From: Clostridia bacterium | GTDB taxonomy: Bacteria > Bacillota > Clostridia > TANB77 > CAG-508 | Length of the DNA stretch: 46,098 bases | Direction of reading: 5' to 3' | NCBI GenBank assembly: GCA_022794615.1 | Contig: JAAWFD010000032.1 | Location: forward strand, 1-46,098 | Shown: piece by piece, positions 9,041 to 18,816 of the stretch | Layout: the number at the start of each line of letters is the position of its first letter | Position numbering within the stretch: the first letter of the stretch is position 1 | Program-made: the position numbers and the translations under genes | Notes under the pieces: generated by a model | What the model saw: the letters and a program-made list of their open reading frames with translations, nothing else | Database searches by the model: none | What the model was told of the DNA's origin: nothing

Positions 9041-12000
9041 TCTTTTCTTAATTAAGATTACCCCTACAATTATTAGTAATAATGATCCAATTCCTGTAAA
9101 TATATATACTAAGTGATTATTTGCTCCTGTTGGTGGCATAATTACTAATTTTACACTGTCTTCATCTTTTTCTACTGCTCTTTGTGGCATTAAGTTTCCT
9201 GGTGTTGCATCTAGTCCAGTTGTTCTTGCTATTGCATATATTTCTAAGATTTCTGCATCATTAGTAAATACTAACTCATCTTTTGCTCCTAATAGTTTAC
9301 TTGCATTGACTTTGACTGTTTTACTTGTTGCTCTATTTGGATTGCTACTTGTTTCTAATCCTTTATTGAATTCTGTTGTTACAAATATATTGTGTTTTTC
9401 TTCTATTAAAGCATCTCTTGTTTCTTTTGATATTCTTCCTTCATCATATAGTTGCCCAGCTGTCTTTATTTCCCAACCTTCTTCTAGTCCTTCATTCATT
9501 TCGTTTATGTCATATACTAATTCACCATCTAAATAGTCTCCTACAAGTTTTACATATTTGTCAATTTTTTCTGCTCCTGTGCTATCTCCAAAGTAATAAT
9601 ATCTTCTTCCTGCTATTGCTTTTGTGTCAGTTTCTGAAAGATTGGTGAATTTATAGTCTACTTCTGAATTATTTATTAGTTTTATTTCATATTGCATATT
9701 TAATGCTGCACCTTGTATTAAGTCAGCATCCATATCTACATATATATTGTCTTCTATTGCTCTTGTGTATGGTAAATTTTGTTCATATGGATTTCCATTT
9801 ACTAACATTTGCCCATTTGCTAATTGTATTGACATGTTTGTTAAATTTTTGTCAAGTACTAATTCTACTATTGGTCTTTGTATTATTCCAAAGTCAATGT
9901 TCTTGTTTTCTGAATAGAAATTAGGGTCTGGAATAGGGTCTCCATTTTCATCTACTACTATATTTCCATTAATATCTCTTAAATATACATTTGATACTGA
10001 ATTGATATTTTCAAACTCTACACCTACAATGAATGATGCTGTTATTGCTTTCATATCATGTGTGTCTGCTTCTATTGCATCGCGAATTGTACTATAATTT
10101 AATATTTCACCTTCTTGTTCTTGTTTCATTCTTTCTATGATTTCATCTACTGCATCTGAATATCTAATTATATTACCATCTGTGTATTTTTCTTGTATTG
10201 TATTCCAGCTAAAGTTTCCTCTTCCTTCTACTGTTGCTGTCGCTGGTTGAATATTTAATGCTTTTCTTATTTCAGTTGATGATATTATTGTTGATTTGTA
10301 GTCTCTTGTATCTATCTCTTTATAGTTCCCAGTTCCTTTTTCTTTAATTTTTGTTCCTTGCCCATAAGTATATCTTACAGCATATCCATCTGGTATAATT
10401 CCTACAAATTGATAATTTCCATTATCATCTGTATATGTAACAGCTTCAACTAATTGTTTTTCTATTTTTCCATTTTCTCCTGATATTGTTTGATATAGTG
10501 TTGCTATTGTTGGATTTCCTGAATTATCCTTTTTGATTGTTCCTTTTAAGTTTGGATTTGCTTTTACAGCTTCATCATTATCATCATATACTTCTAATAA
10601 CTCTACTTTTGCATTTACTACAACGTTTTCTGTATTTTCTTCATAAATTCCATTTCCTAATCTTTCATTTTTGTTTTTGCTTTCTTGTGTTTGTGAGTCT
10701 TCGAATACTGTTCCTGAAATTATATTGTTTTTATCTGCTTGTAATACTAATGATGGTGCCATATCTGTATCATCTTCAAATGTCGTTTTTATAAATCTGT
10801 TATTTTCATCTAATACAACTTCTGCATTTCCTGGTGCTGAGTTTTCATCTACACTCGCATAACGTTCTCTTAATGATGTATATGTTGAGAATGAAGATAT
10901 TTCTGTCATGTTATCTAATGTTGAATCTCCATTTAATAATCCTAATACTGTTTCATCATTTACTTTATATCTTATATAGATTTCTGACGTTTTTCCTCCC
11001 TGTACATATTCGTCTGCTAGATTTATTTGAAGTACATTAAGTCTTCCGTTATCATATGTCTGGCTTCCTATATTCCAACTATTTATTGGTGTTTTTGTTT
11101 CTCCTGACATGTAATATACCTCTTGTGGTATATATTTTCTGTCATAATAGTTGTTTATTTGATTAAATGTAGCTGTAAGTTGTTCGCTTGACTGATTTTT
11201 CATTGTGATTTTATATACAACATCTACTTCTATCTTATTGCTGTTTCTATTTTCTGCAAAATATGTTACTGATGATTGATATATTGTTCTTGTGTATCTG
11301 TTTAAGTATTTATCTCCGAACTTTACTCCTATATTAAATGCTCCATCATTTTTTAAGTATGCATTTCTTGTTGCATAATGATATGTATGTGTATATCCCT
11401 TTAGTCCTACATGTATATCTTCTATATCGCTTGATACTGCTAAATCTATGTGTTCTCTTTCATATACTCCTAGATTTATATTTCTTATTTCTTCATCATG
11501 AGCATTATATGTTGTTCTTAAATTGTAATTATTGTTAGCAGTTGTTGCACTTATATGATATTTGTTTACTGCATAATAGTCGTTTAGTTTTATTCCTTTA
11601 CTGCTATCTGCATATTCATTCCCTTCTGTGTATGTTATTTGTGATAGATAATCTGATGGTTGTGTATAATTAACTTCTGCTGTTCTATTTCCGTTAGCAT
11701 CTAACATATATCCTTGTGTTTCTCCATTACTTCCTTTTGTTGTATTTCCTACTACTGTTGCATATTTATTGTTAAATGTTGTTCTGTTATTTCCTTCAAT
11801 TGATTTTGAACCATTCTCTTTTGCTATGTTTGGTATTACATTTGTATATTTCATTCCGTTGTATATAAATTCTATATAGTAATTGTTAATGTCTCTTAAT
11901 AATATGTTATCTTCTGAGTATTTGTCTCCTGTTTTGCTTCCAAATAAGTATGCACCATTAGAATCTGTCCATCCCTCATAACTCTTTCCTGTTTTTGTAT

Positions 12001-15000
12001 TGTGTAATATAACTTTTACTCCTTCTACTAACTTGTCATTATTATCTTGATAGTTTATTGTTGTTTCTTGGCATAAGTCATTTCTTAAGTTGTCTTTTCC
12101 GTTTGGTCTATCTTCCCATACATATCCTGATATTCTTACATATTTTTGTTCATTTGCTACTGTTATATTTGTTGTGCCTTTGTCTGGTATGTTAATTGGC
12201 ATTTGTAGTCCTTTGTTTGTTGGATTTACTAGTGTTCCTCCTGTTACTTTCCATATTATATAGTCTGGATCTAGCTCATATCCATAATATGGATTAGATA
12301 TCTCTCTTACTATATATTGTGCTGTGTTATTAGTTTCTACATTGTTGTCCAATGACTGTAATTCCAAATTGTTTACTGATATAATTCCATTTGTATCAGT
12401 TATAAATGTAGTTGCTTCTGCTATATTTGTTGTATAGTCTTGCTTTGTTACTGTCGATGATCCTGTTACTTCTGTTTGATACCCTGATTTTCCTTGTATT
12501 TGTACTTTAACGTATTTATCTCCTGTGCTATTTAATATTAAGAATTTTACATTACTTAATTTTATTGCTGAATTTTCACTATTTACTTTTTCTATATTTA
12601 TATTTCCTACTAATTTTTTGTTTTTAGCTTTATATTTAATTAATGCATTTTCAATTTCAACTTGCCTTACACTATTTATGTTCTTATCATTATGATAACC
12701 ATGATATAATTCATCATGTGGAATTTCTTTTTCTACAAAAGTATAGTTTCCTGCTCTTAATCCTTCTACATATATGTATCCTTGCTCATCTGTTATGAAT
12801 ATTGTTGCATCTGCCTCATCTACTACATATGTTATTGATAGGTCTTCTTTATTTTGTTTTACATATCTTCCTAATGTATCATTTCTTATAACGAATTTTA
12901 TATTTGGTAATGGTATTGTTGTATCATCAGCATCTACTTTTTCTATTCTTAATGTTTTTGGTAATTCAGTTGTCCATTCTACTGTAGATGTTGCATTTGT
13001 AGAACCATTTTCTTGGTAAATTAATACATCTGGCTTAGTTGCCTTCATAGATTGTACTGGTTTGTTTTGACACCATTTACAATCACTTACCACAAATGTA
13101 TAATGTTTAATTATAGCTTGTGTAATTGTAGATGTATAACTTCCTGACACTGATGCTGAAATTTTTACTGATGTTAAAGCATATATATTTGAAGGTACAT
13201 TTATATATAGTTCTTTATCTGGACTTAATTGTGTTGGGTTTCCATATTTATCAACAATTTCATAAGAAGATATCTCTGATACTTCCCCTGTAATTAAATT
13301 AGTAATTCCTTGAACTGATATTATATAATTTGGATTATCTTTATTTGTTGAACAACTTATTGAAAATGGTCCATATTGCTTTTTATCTCCAAGTAATTTA
13401 TATTCTATCACATCTGTATTTTTATTCAGACTAATATGTACATCAGGTTGTGTGTTTGATCTTGTCTCCGCCAAAATTTCTCTTTTTTCTACATCTTCTT
13501 TATACATATGTGTTCCTTTACACATAGAATCTCCTGGAGCTGTACATAAAAATTCTCCAGCATTAAATTCTCCAGTAACAGGGTCTCTACTTATAGCAAT
13601 ATATTCATTTCCATCTTCATCCAAATATGAATCTGCTCCATCAGAAATTATTGGAATTATTGGTACTATTGCTACTATCATTACTATAAATATTAATAAT
13701 TTTATACCTTTATTTTTTAGTACTCCTTTAGCTGTAAGTAATATTATAATAAGCATTATAGCTATTATTAAAATAGTTAATAATATTGTTCCTATATATT
13801 CTCCAACTGTACCTGTTTGTATTGAAACAATGACTTCTACTTTATCACTATTATTTTCAATGTTCTTATCCGCAATATGTTTTGCATTATCACTTATCCC
13901 TATTTTTGCAATGTTTGTATATGTTTGTATTGTTTCATCTAATGTTTTAGTTAATACTAATGTTGTTTCAACACTTTCCCCTGGTTTAATTACTTGTACT
14001 GATAGATTTGTATTACTTAAATTGTTTCCTACTGTCTTATACCAATTAGAATTCAACTCTGAATTAAATTCTAGACCTGATGGCATTTCATCTATCAATT
14101 CATTAACTGTTCCTGCTAGCTCTCCAATATTTGTTATAACTATTTTATATTCTATTATAAGATTTGAACCAGATATTTGTTTTTCAGGTATCTCTACTTT
14201 TGCAATCTTTTTATTATAATAATCATATTCTTTTGTTCCTGCTTTATTTTGTACTGTTATTTTTTGTATATATTTATCAACTTTTAAATCAAATATTTTG
14301 TTTTTTATAAGTCCTATATCTATGTTTGATTTATTTGATGTTAAATCAATTATATCTGTTAGTCCTATAAATACAGTTTCTCCATTAAGAGTTGCTTCTT
14401 TTTTCATTGCATCCGAATTCATTGATGCACTTATTCCTGGTTTCTGATATGTTGTTATTTCATAGTCATTATTGTTGTATTTGAAAACCACATAGTATTT
14501 TCCTTCATTGATATTTTCAAATGAATATTGTCCATAAGTATTTGTAAATCTTGTTATTATGTTTCCTTTTGCATCTTGTACATATTTATTATTTGTTATA
14601 TCTAATAACATTACTTCTATTCCTGATAATTTTTGTTCTGTTTCTTCTCTTTGTCCATTTTCATTTTCATCTATCCAAGCTATTCCTGATATTGTATATT
14701 TCTTTGAGTCTGGATTGTCAGGGTCTATTGGTTTATCTGGCTCTTCTGGATCTACTGGTGGTTTTTGGTCATCTGCATCTCCTGTATCTACAACAAGTTT
14801 TTTAGCTTTTATAGTATTTTCTATTATATTTGATTGTTTTGTTTGTATATATTCTCCTGTAACTATTGAATAATTTGATATATCTGCATCGTCATATACT
14901 GTTCTTGCTTTTGCTTTTATTTTTATTATTGATTTTTCTTTAAGTGGTATATATAAATCTAAACTTACTCTTGCATCATCTGTATTATCTCTTCTATTAA

Positions 15001-17818
15001 TTTTTTCTATTTCAATTGAATCTAATTCTATGTTTTGATTTACAAAGCTATATTTTTGTTCTTCATCTTCTTCATTAATTGATATTACACTTGTATTATA
15101 TGTTATACTTGTTACTTCTAATTCATTTGGTATATAATCTCTGAAATTAACTTTAGTATAGTTATCCCATTCTGGTATTATCTTTCCAACATTTTCAACT
15201 TCAAATATATAGGTAATCTCATCATCTTTATTTAATGTCTCGCCTTCTTCAGCTGATGTTTGAGTAACTTTTATTGCCTCTATGTATCCTGATGCTCTAT
15301 TTTCATTTGATTTATATATATTACCATCTTGAGTAGACACTGTTGCTGCTATATTGATATTCCAAGAATAATTCTCATTTTCTTCTATATTTACAACATC
15401 AGCTACTATATATATCCCTACTTGATTTTCTTCAAGGTGGAATCCTATTCCTCCTTCTTCGTTCTTATCTAAATTGCTTAAATTTTCAAGCTTATTTATG
15501 TTGTTAAACTTAACAATAACACTATTATTGTTTGTTACTGTTTCATATTCACCCTCTTCTTTACCCCATATTGTTATATCTTTAACTTTTAGATTTTCTG
15601 TTAGTGGTATTGTTACAGTAACATTGTTTTGCTCTACATTAGATATATTTGATACTTGAGCAAAATACACTCTTTCATTTCTTTTATTTCTTCCTACAAG
15701 TCCTTTTAGCTCTACTGCTATACTAGCCTGATTTATCGTGTTTGATAATGTATATGCAGAAATATCATTTTCTCCTATATATACTTTTACTTCTGAGTTT
15801 ATTTCTTTTTCTGTTTCTGTATCTAATAAGTTATTTATCTTTACTTCATAATAATAAGTTTCTGTTTGTCCTGATTGTAAAGTTCCAACATATATTTCTT
15901 TTTGCTTTATTGTATCATTTGGAACAAAATCATAGTTATCATCATAGAATCCACCTACTACCAAGTCCACATATGTCATTCCATCTGGTATTTGTCCTAC
16001 TATTTTAATATCGTCAATATTACTATTTGTTGTATTTGTTAGTGTAACTTCATATTTTAAAATTTGTTCTTCATATATAGTTTCATTATTAGCTAGTATT
16101 TTGTCTCCAGCAATTACTTTTGTATCTATTTTTAGCCCATTAGAATTTACCACTGTACCTTCAACATTTTGTTTAGATGATGTTTCTAGCATAACTTGAT
16201 TTTTTTCTACTAATTTAATTGGTTGCTCATATATACTATCATTACATATCATCTTAATTGATGAATCTTTTGATACTATGTTTTGTTTTAACATTACTGT
16301 TGCTGAAATTAATATGTTTGTACCCTTTGATATATCTTCTGATTGTAAATATTGTGTTTGTTTACCTGAAAGTATTATTCTTATAACTTGTTTTCCTTCA
16401 GCATTTGTTTCTACTACTGCATCTTGTTTAGTTAATTCAGTATCATGCAATAGTCGTACATCATTTAATATTATTTTTTCTATTTCTTCTGGTAATTCTA
16501 TTAATACTGTTGGATTTTCGAATAATTTATTTGATTGATTGTTTCTTTCTAATGTTGCTGTAATTGTTAGTTGGTTTTGTGCATTATTTGTTAATTGTTG
16601 TTTACTAATGCTCATGCTTACTGTCTCTTTAGCTTCTTGAATAGCTATATCATTTTCTAAATTTTCTTCATATATTGTGTATGTCTCTTCTGATATCTGT
16701 TCTTGTGCTCCTCCATCTAATGGATTTACTTGATCTGTTTTTGTTCCTAATATATTTAGCTTATTTTTTACTGTATCTATGTTTTGTACTAAAGTTGATT
16801 TTATTACTTTTGTAGTATTAAATTCTATTATTCCTTCTTTTACTATATTGCTTATTTGTAATTTGATGTTCTCTACTGGCTCTGTAAATGTATATACATA
16901 GTTTCCATCTTTGTCAGTTTCCACTTCGTTGTTTATTAAATCTATTATTTCATTACTTTCATTTAATATTAATATTTCTCCTGTTGCTCCTAATATATTT
17001 TCTATTTTGCTTTTTTCTATTATTATATTTTTATATACTAAGTTATTGTTATTCAATATATCTGTTTCTTGGAAACTAAATGCATTATTTGATGTTAGTA
17101 TAAATGATTCAGCTATATTTTTGTTGCTTATCATTATTTTAGCTTTTTCTTTGTACTCTGTGTTATACGATGTACCATTTTGTATGTTAGAATTTATATA
17201 TCCATTGTATAGAGTTTCTGTTTCATAATCTACTGAAATGACTGTTCCAATATTTTCAGTTACCATTCCTTGTGCTGTTGTTTCTCCAGTTAATGTTACA
17301 CTTTCTCCTGATTTCGCTATCTTTACTGTTTGTGCAACTGATACTTTAACATTTAACAATCTTTCCTGATTTTCATTTGTATAACAGTGTGCTCCATAGA
17401 ATAATATTATAGTATATTCTTGTTTATCCTCGTATTTTAATTTCTCTTCATACTTCTCTTGAATTGTTATTATTCCATTTTCATAACTCGATTCTTTTCC
17501 TATTACTTCAACTCTTGTTGGTACTTTTCCTAAAATCTCTGGGCATTCAATAGATACTGTTGTTCCTTCTACATAAACTTCTTCGTTTTCATGTTTTTGT
17601 AATCCAACTCCTACTTTTAGTTGAACTATTGTCTCTGTATCTAGCTCATTTGCATAATTAATATACTTTTCTAACACTACTTCTTGTGTAGTCTGTATAC
17701 CTTCTTCTGCACCTAAAATCATTCCTGAAACCACTTCTACTGCTTCGCTTATTAATACCATTACTGAGCTATTTAGCAATAATACGATTAGAATTAAAAT
17801 ACTACAAATTTTCTTCAT
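9017..17818 (-). CDS. Giant surface protein, apparent fusion of paralogues of the two neighbouring surface proteins (about 2933 aa)
   Basis: The ORF track opens at a TTG (17836), but GAAAGGA followed 9 nt later by ATG AAG AAA supports a start at 17818 and a normal signal peptide (KKICSILILIVLLL). Residues 1 to about 1340 parallel the 1429-aa neighbour: DUF11-like repeats, a B domain (YTISGIAWIDENENG), FDLKVDKYIQK, then IQTGTVG. Two adjacent membrane helices follow (about 1340-1362 and 1373-1393) with the lysine-rich loop KGVLKNKGIK between them. The rest parallels the 1340-aa neighbour, adds two SpaA-type domains (LRIEKVDADD and NINIEKVNSE), and ends in MPPTG, a helix and KKRVSWGRPF. Positive-inside logic puts both halves outside the cell. 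The C-terminal half has CTAPGDSMC and DCKWC cysteines. The last codons come from a REP-like element. Fusion rather than fission of an ancestral gene is inferred. Confidence 0.85.
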   Translation of the reverse strand: MKKICSILILIVLLLNSSVMVLISEAVEVVSGMILGAEEGIQTTQEVVLEKYINYANELDTETIVQLKVGVGLQKHENEEVYVEGTTVSIECPEILGKVPTRVEVIGKESSYENGIITIQEKYEEKLKYEDKQEYTIILFYGAHCYTNENQERLLNVKVSVAQTVKIAKSGESVTLTGETTAQGMVTENIGTVISVDYETETLYNGYINSNIQNGTSYNTEYKEKAKIMISNKNIAESFILTSNNAFSFQETDILNNNNLVYKNIIIEKSKIENILGATGEILILNESNEIIDLINNEVETDKDGNYVYTFTEPVENIKLQISNIVKEGIIEFNTTKVIKSTLVQNIDTVKNKLNILGTKTDQVNPLDGGAQEQISEETYTIYEENLENDIAIQEAKETVSMSISKQQLTNNAQNQLTITATLERNNQSNKLFENPTVLIELPEEIEKIILNDVRLLHDTELTKQDAVVETNAEGKQVIRIILSGKQTQYLQSEDISKGTNILISATVMLKQNIVSKDSSIKMICNDSIYEQPIKLVEKNQVMLETSSKQNVEGTVVNSNGLKIDTKVIAGDKILANNETIYEEQILKYEVTLTNTTNSNIDDIKIVGQIPDGMTYVDLVVGGFYDDNYDFVPNDTIKQKEIYVGTLQSGQTETYYYEVKINNLLDTETEKEINSEVKVYIGENDISAYTLSNTINQASIAVELKGLVGRNKRNERVYFAQVSNISNVEQNNVTVTIPLTENLKVKDITIWGKEEGEYETVTNNNSVIVKFNNINKLENLSNLDKNEEGGIGFHLEENQVGIYIVADVVNIEENENYSWNINIAATVSTQDGNIYKSNENRASGYIEAIKVTQTSAEEGETLNKDDEITYIFEVENVGKIIPEWDNYTKVNFRDYIPNELEVTSITYNTSVISINEEDEEQKYSFVNQNIELDSIEIEKINRRDNTDDARVSLDLYIPLKEKSIIKIKAKARTVYDDADISNYSIVTGEYIQTKQSNIIENTIKAKKLVVDTGDADDQKPPVDPEEPDKPIDPDNPDSKKYTISGIAWIDENENGQREETEQKLSGIEVMLLDITNNKYVQDAKGNIITRFTNTYGQYSFENINEGKYYVVFKYNNNDYEITTYQKPGISASMNSDAMKKEATLNGETVFIGLTDIIDLTSNKSNIDIGLIKNKIFDLKVDKYIQKITVQNKAGTKEYDYYNKKIAKVEIPEKQISGSNLIIEYKIVITNIGELAGTVNELIDEMPSGLEFNSELNSNWYKTVGNNLSNTNLSVQVIKPGESVETTLVLTKTLDETIQTYTNIAKIGISDNAKHIADKNIENNSDKVEVIVSIQTGTVGEYIGTILLTILIIAIMLIIILLTAKGVLKNKGIKLLIFIVMIVAIVPIIPIISDGADSYLDEDGNEYIAISRDPVTGEFNAGEFLCTAPGDSMCKGTHMYKEDVEKREILAETRSNTQPDVHISLNKNTDVIEYKLLGDKKQYGPFSISCSTNKDNPNYIISVQGITNLITGEVSEISSYEIVDKYGNPTQLSPDKELYINVPSNIYALTSVKISASVSGSYTSTITQAIIKHYTFVVSDCKWCQNKPVQSMKATKPDVLIYQENGSTNATSTVEWTTELPKTLRIEKVDADDTTIPLPNIKFVIRNDTLGRYVKQNKEDLSITYVVDEADATIFITDEQGYIYVEGLRAGNYTFVEKEIPHDELYHGYHNDKNINSVRQVEIENALIKYKAKNKKLVGNINIEKVNSENSAIKLSNVKFLILNSTGDKYVKVQIQGKSGYQTEVTGSSTVTKQDYTTNIAEATTFITDTNGIISVNNLELQSLDNNVETNNTAQYIVREISNPYYGYELDPDYIIWKVTGGTLVNPTNKGLQMPINIPDKGTTNITVANEQKYVRISGYVWEDRPNGKDNLRNDLCQETTINYQDNNDKLVEGVKVILHNTKTGKSYEGWTDSNGAYLFGSKTGDKYSEDNILLRDINNYYIEFIYNGMKYTNVIPNIAKENGSKSIEGNNRTTFNNKYATVVGNTTKGSNGETQGYMLDANGNRTAEVNYTQPSDYLSQITYTEGNEYADSSKGIKLNDYYAVNKYHISATTANNNYNLRTTYNAHDEEIRNINLGVYEREHIDLAVSSDIEDIHVGLKGYTHTYHYATRNAYLKNDGAFNIGVKFGDKYLNRYTRTIYQSSVTYFAENRNSNKIEVDVVYKITMKNQSSEQLTATFNQINNYYDRKYIPQEVYYMSGETKTPINSWNIGSQTYDNGRLNVLQINLADEYVQGGKTSEIYIRYKVNDETVLGLLNGDSTLDNMTEISSFSTYTSLRERYASVDENSAPGNAEVVLDENNRFIKTTFEDDTDMAPSLVLQADKNNIISGTVFEDSQTQESKNKNERLGNGIYEENTENVVVNAKVELLEVYDDNDEAVKANPNLKGTIKKDNSGNPTIATLYQTISGENGKIEKQLVEAVTYTDDNGNYQFVGIIPDGYAVRYTYGQGTKIKEKGTGNYKEIDTRDYKSTIISSTEIRKALNIQPATATVEGRGNFSWNTIQEKYTDGNIIRYSDAVDEIIERMKQEQEGEILNYSTIRDAIEADTHDMKAITASFIVGVEFENINSVSNVYLRDINGNIVVDENGDPIPDPNFYSENKNIDFGIIQRPIVELVLDKNLTNMSIQLANGQMLVNGNPYEQNLPYTRAIEDNIYVDMDADLIQGAALNMQYEIKLINNSEVDYKFTNLSETDTKAIAGRRYYYFGDSTGAEKIDKYVKLVGDYLDGELVYDINEMNEGLEEGWEIKTAGQLYDEGRISKETRDALIEEKHNIFVTTEFNKGLETSSNPNRATSKTVKVNASKLLGAKDELVFTNDAEILEIYAIARTTGLDATPGNLMPQRAVEKDEDSVKLVIMPPTGANNHLVYIFTGIGSLLLIIVGVILIKKRVSWGRPF
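13640..13805 (-). other. Internal membrane hairpin at the fusion junction of the giant protein
   Basis: This DNA encodes IQTGTVG, a helix of about 23 residues, the loop KGVLKNKGIK and a second helix ending at IIPIISDG. The first part matches where the 1429-aa paralogue has its anchor; the second matches where the 1340-aa paralogue has its signal peptide. The coding frame is open throughout. Confidence 0.75.
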
Positions 17819-17903
17819 CTCTTCCATTCCTTTCAAGCATATAAAATATTATTATTTATTTAATATATTTATACTGTATCTTTTGTTATATGTACTTGAT
17901 TTT

Positions 17904-17932
17904 ATTATCGCTCGATTAAATTAAAAAATCAA
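17904..17932 (-). promoter_or_regulatory. Predicted sigma-A promoter for the giant surface-protein gene
   Basis: TTGATT (17927-17932) and GATAAT (17904-17909) are 17 bp apart on the minus strand. The leader to the ATG at 17818 would be about 80 nt. The match is moderate and the DNA is AT-rich, so chance is a real alternative. Confidence 0.45.
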
Positions 17933-18144
17933 TATCTTAGTCTATAGCATATTTAGAGCAATTTAAAAGTCCCTTAAGGATGCTTTATATACGCACTTTA
18001 TTACATTTCTATTATTTTTATGTTACATTTTGTTGTTTCTTAGTTTCTTTCTTTTTTATTTACCTAGGGAATAGTGAATAAGGACTCAAAAAGAGCTATT
18101 CTAGTTTTTCAAACAATAAGTATGAGTTTTTTTACTATCCTTGC

Positions 18145-18172
18145 AACTTTTTTTACATTTAATCATATAATA
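18145..18172 (+). promoter_or_regulatory. Possible sigma-K-type promoter for the small gene pair
   Basis: AAC and, 16 bp later, CATATAATA fit the published pattern of sigma-K promoters (AC at -35, CATAnnnTA at -10). A housekeeping alternative, TTGCAA with TATAAT, would need a 19-bp spacer. The pattern is short and the region AT-rich, so this is suggestive only. Confidence 0.3.
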
Positions 18173-18258
18173 AATAGAAATGAATAAATTAATTTTAGAG
18201 GTAATAGTCGTTTTACAGAACAGTTGAATGGAGGTAAAACGAAAGAATGGAGGTAAAT

Positions 18259-18816
18259 ATGGCAGATAATATGGATGAATTACTTGCTAATGTAAAAAAG
18301 ATGGTAGATAGTGGAAATATTCCAGTAGAGGTACAACAAATGATGAACAATTTACAAAATTCATCTAATAACACATCTAGTGGTAATCCAAATAATCATA
18401 ATAGTAACAATGGAAGGAATAACAGTAATACAAATAACAATAATAGTAATACTACTAGTAATGTAGACTTAAACGACATTTTGAGTCAAGTTTCTCCTGA
18501 AATGCTTAACAATCTTTCTTCAATGCTTCAGTCTAATGGTTCCAATTCAAATGGAAATTCCAATTTTAGCAATTCATCAGGAGATAATAACAATTCTGGT
18601 TTCAATATAGATATAAATACTATGTTAAAAATGAAAAACATACTTTCGTCTATGAATCAAAAAAATGACCCTAGAGCAAATCTTTTAAATTCTCTAAAGC
18701 CATATCTTCGTGATAGTAAAAAAGGAAAAGTAGACCAATATGTTAATCTAATGAATATGACAAAAATTGCTGATATAATGAAAAATGATAACAAGGAGAA
18801 CAATAATAATGTTTAG
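18259..18816 (+). CDS. Asn/Ser-rich protein of unknown function (185 aa)
   Basis: The ORF track opens at 18247, but that ATG lies on the ribosome-binding site GGAGGT; the ATG at 18259 (MADNMDELL) is correctly spaced. A short helical N-terminus (VKKMVDSGNIPVEVQQMMNN) is followed by asparagine- and serine-rich low-complexity sequence, a second helical stretch (LNDILSQVSPEMLNNLSSML), more low complexity, then a conserved-looking C-terminus (LLNSLKPYLRDSKKGKVDQY). From memory, a similar LKPYL...KVDxY motif ends small clostridial proteins encoded next to a partner like the following gene; that is recollection, not a search. No signal peptide. The stop overlaps the next start by 8 nt, so the pair is probably translationally coupled. 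A sporulation role is only a guess. Confidence 0.75.
   Translation: MADNMDELLANVKKMVDSGNIPVEVQQMMNNLQNSSNNTSSGNPNNHNSNNGRNNSNTNNNNSNTTSNVDLNDILSQVSPEMLNNLSSMLQSNGSNSNGNSNFSNSSGDNNNSGFNIDINTMLKMKNILSSMNQKNDPRANLLNSLKPYLRDSKKGKVDQYVNLMNMTKIADIMKNDNKENNNNV

Larger units (their letters stand above)
17819..18258. other. Divergent intergenic region between the giant gene and the small plus-strand genes
   Basis: About 440 bp without a recognisable gene. It holds the predicted promoter for the giant gene (17904-17932), a small palindrome TCCTTAAGGGA-type around 17970-17985, a possible sigma-K-like site (18145-18172), and two near-identical stretches reading AATGGAGGTAAA before the next gene, of which the second is its ribosome-binding site. 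Confidence 0.55.

Noticed and set aside
9017-17836. Giant gene as an assembly artefact joining the two neighbours
   Set aside because: Its halves are only distantly similar to the neighbours, the frame is open through a coherent membrane hairpin, and it has extra domains, so a collapsed or misjoined repeat is unlikely.
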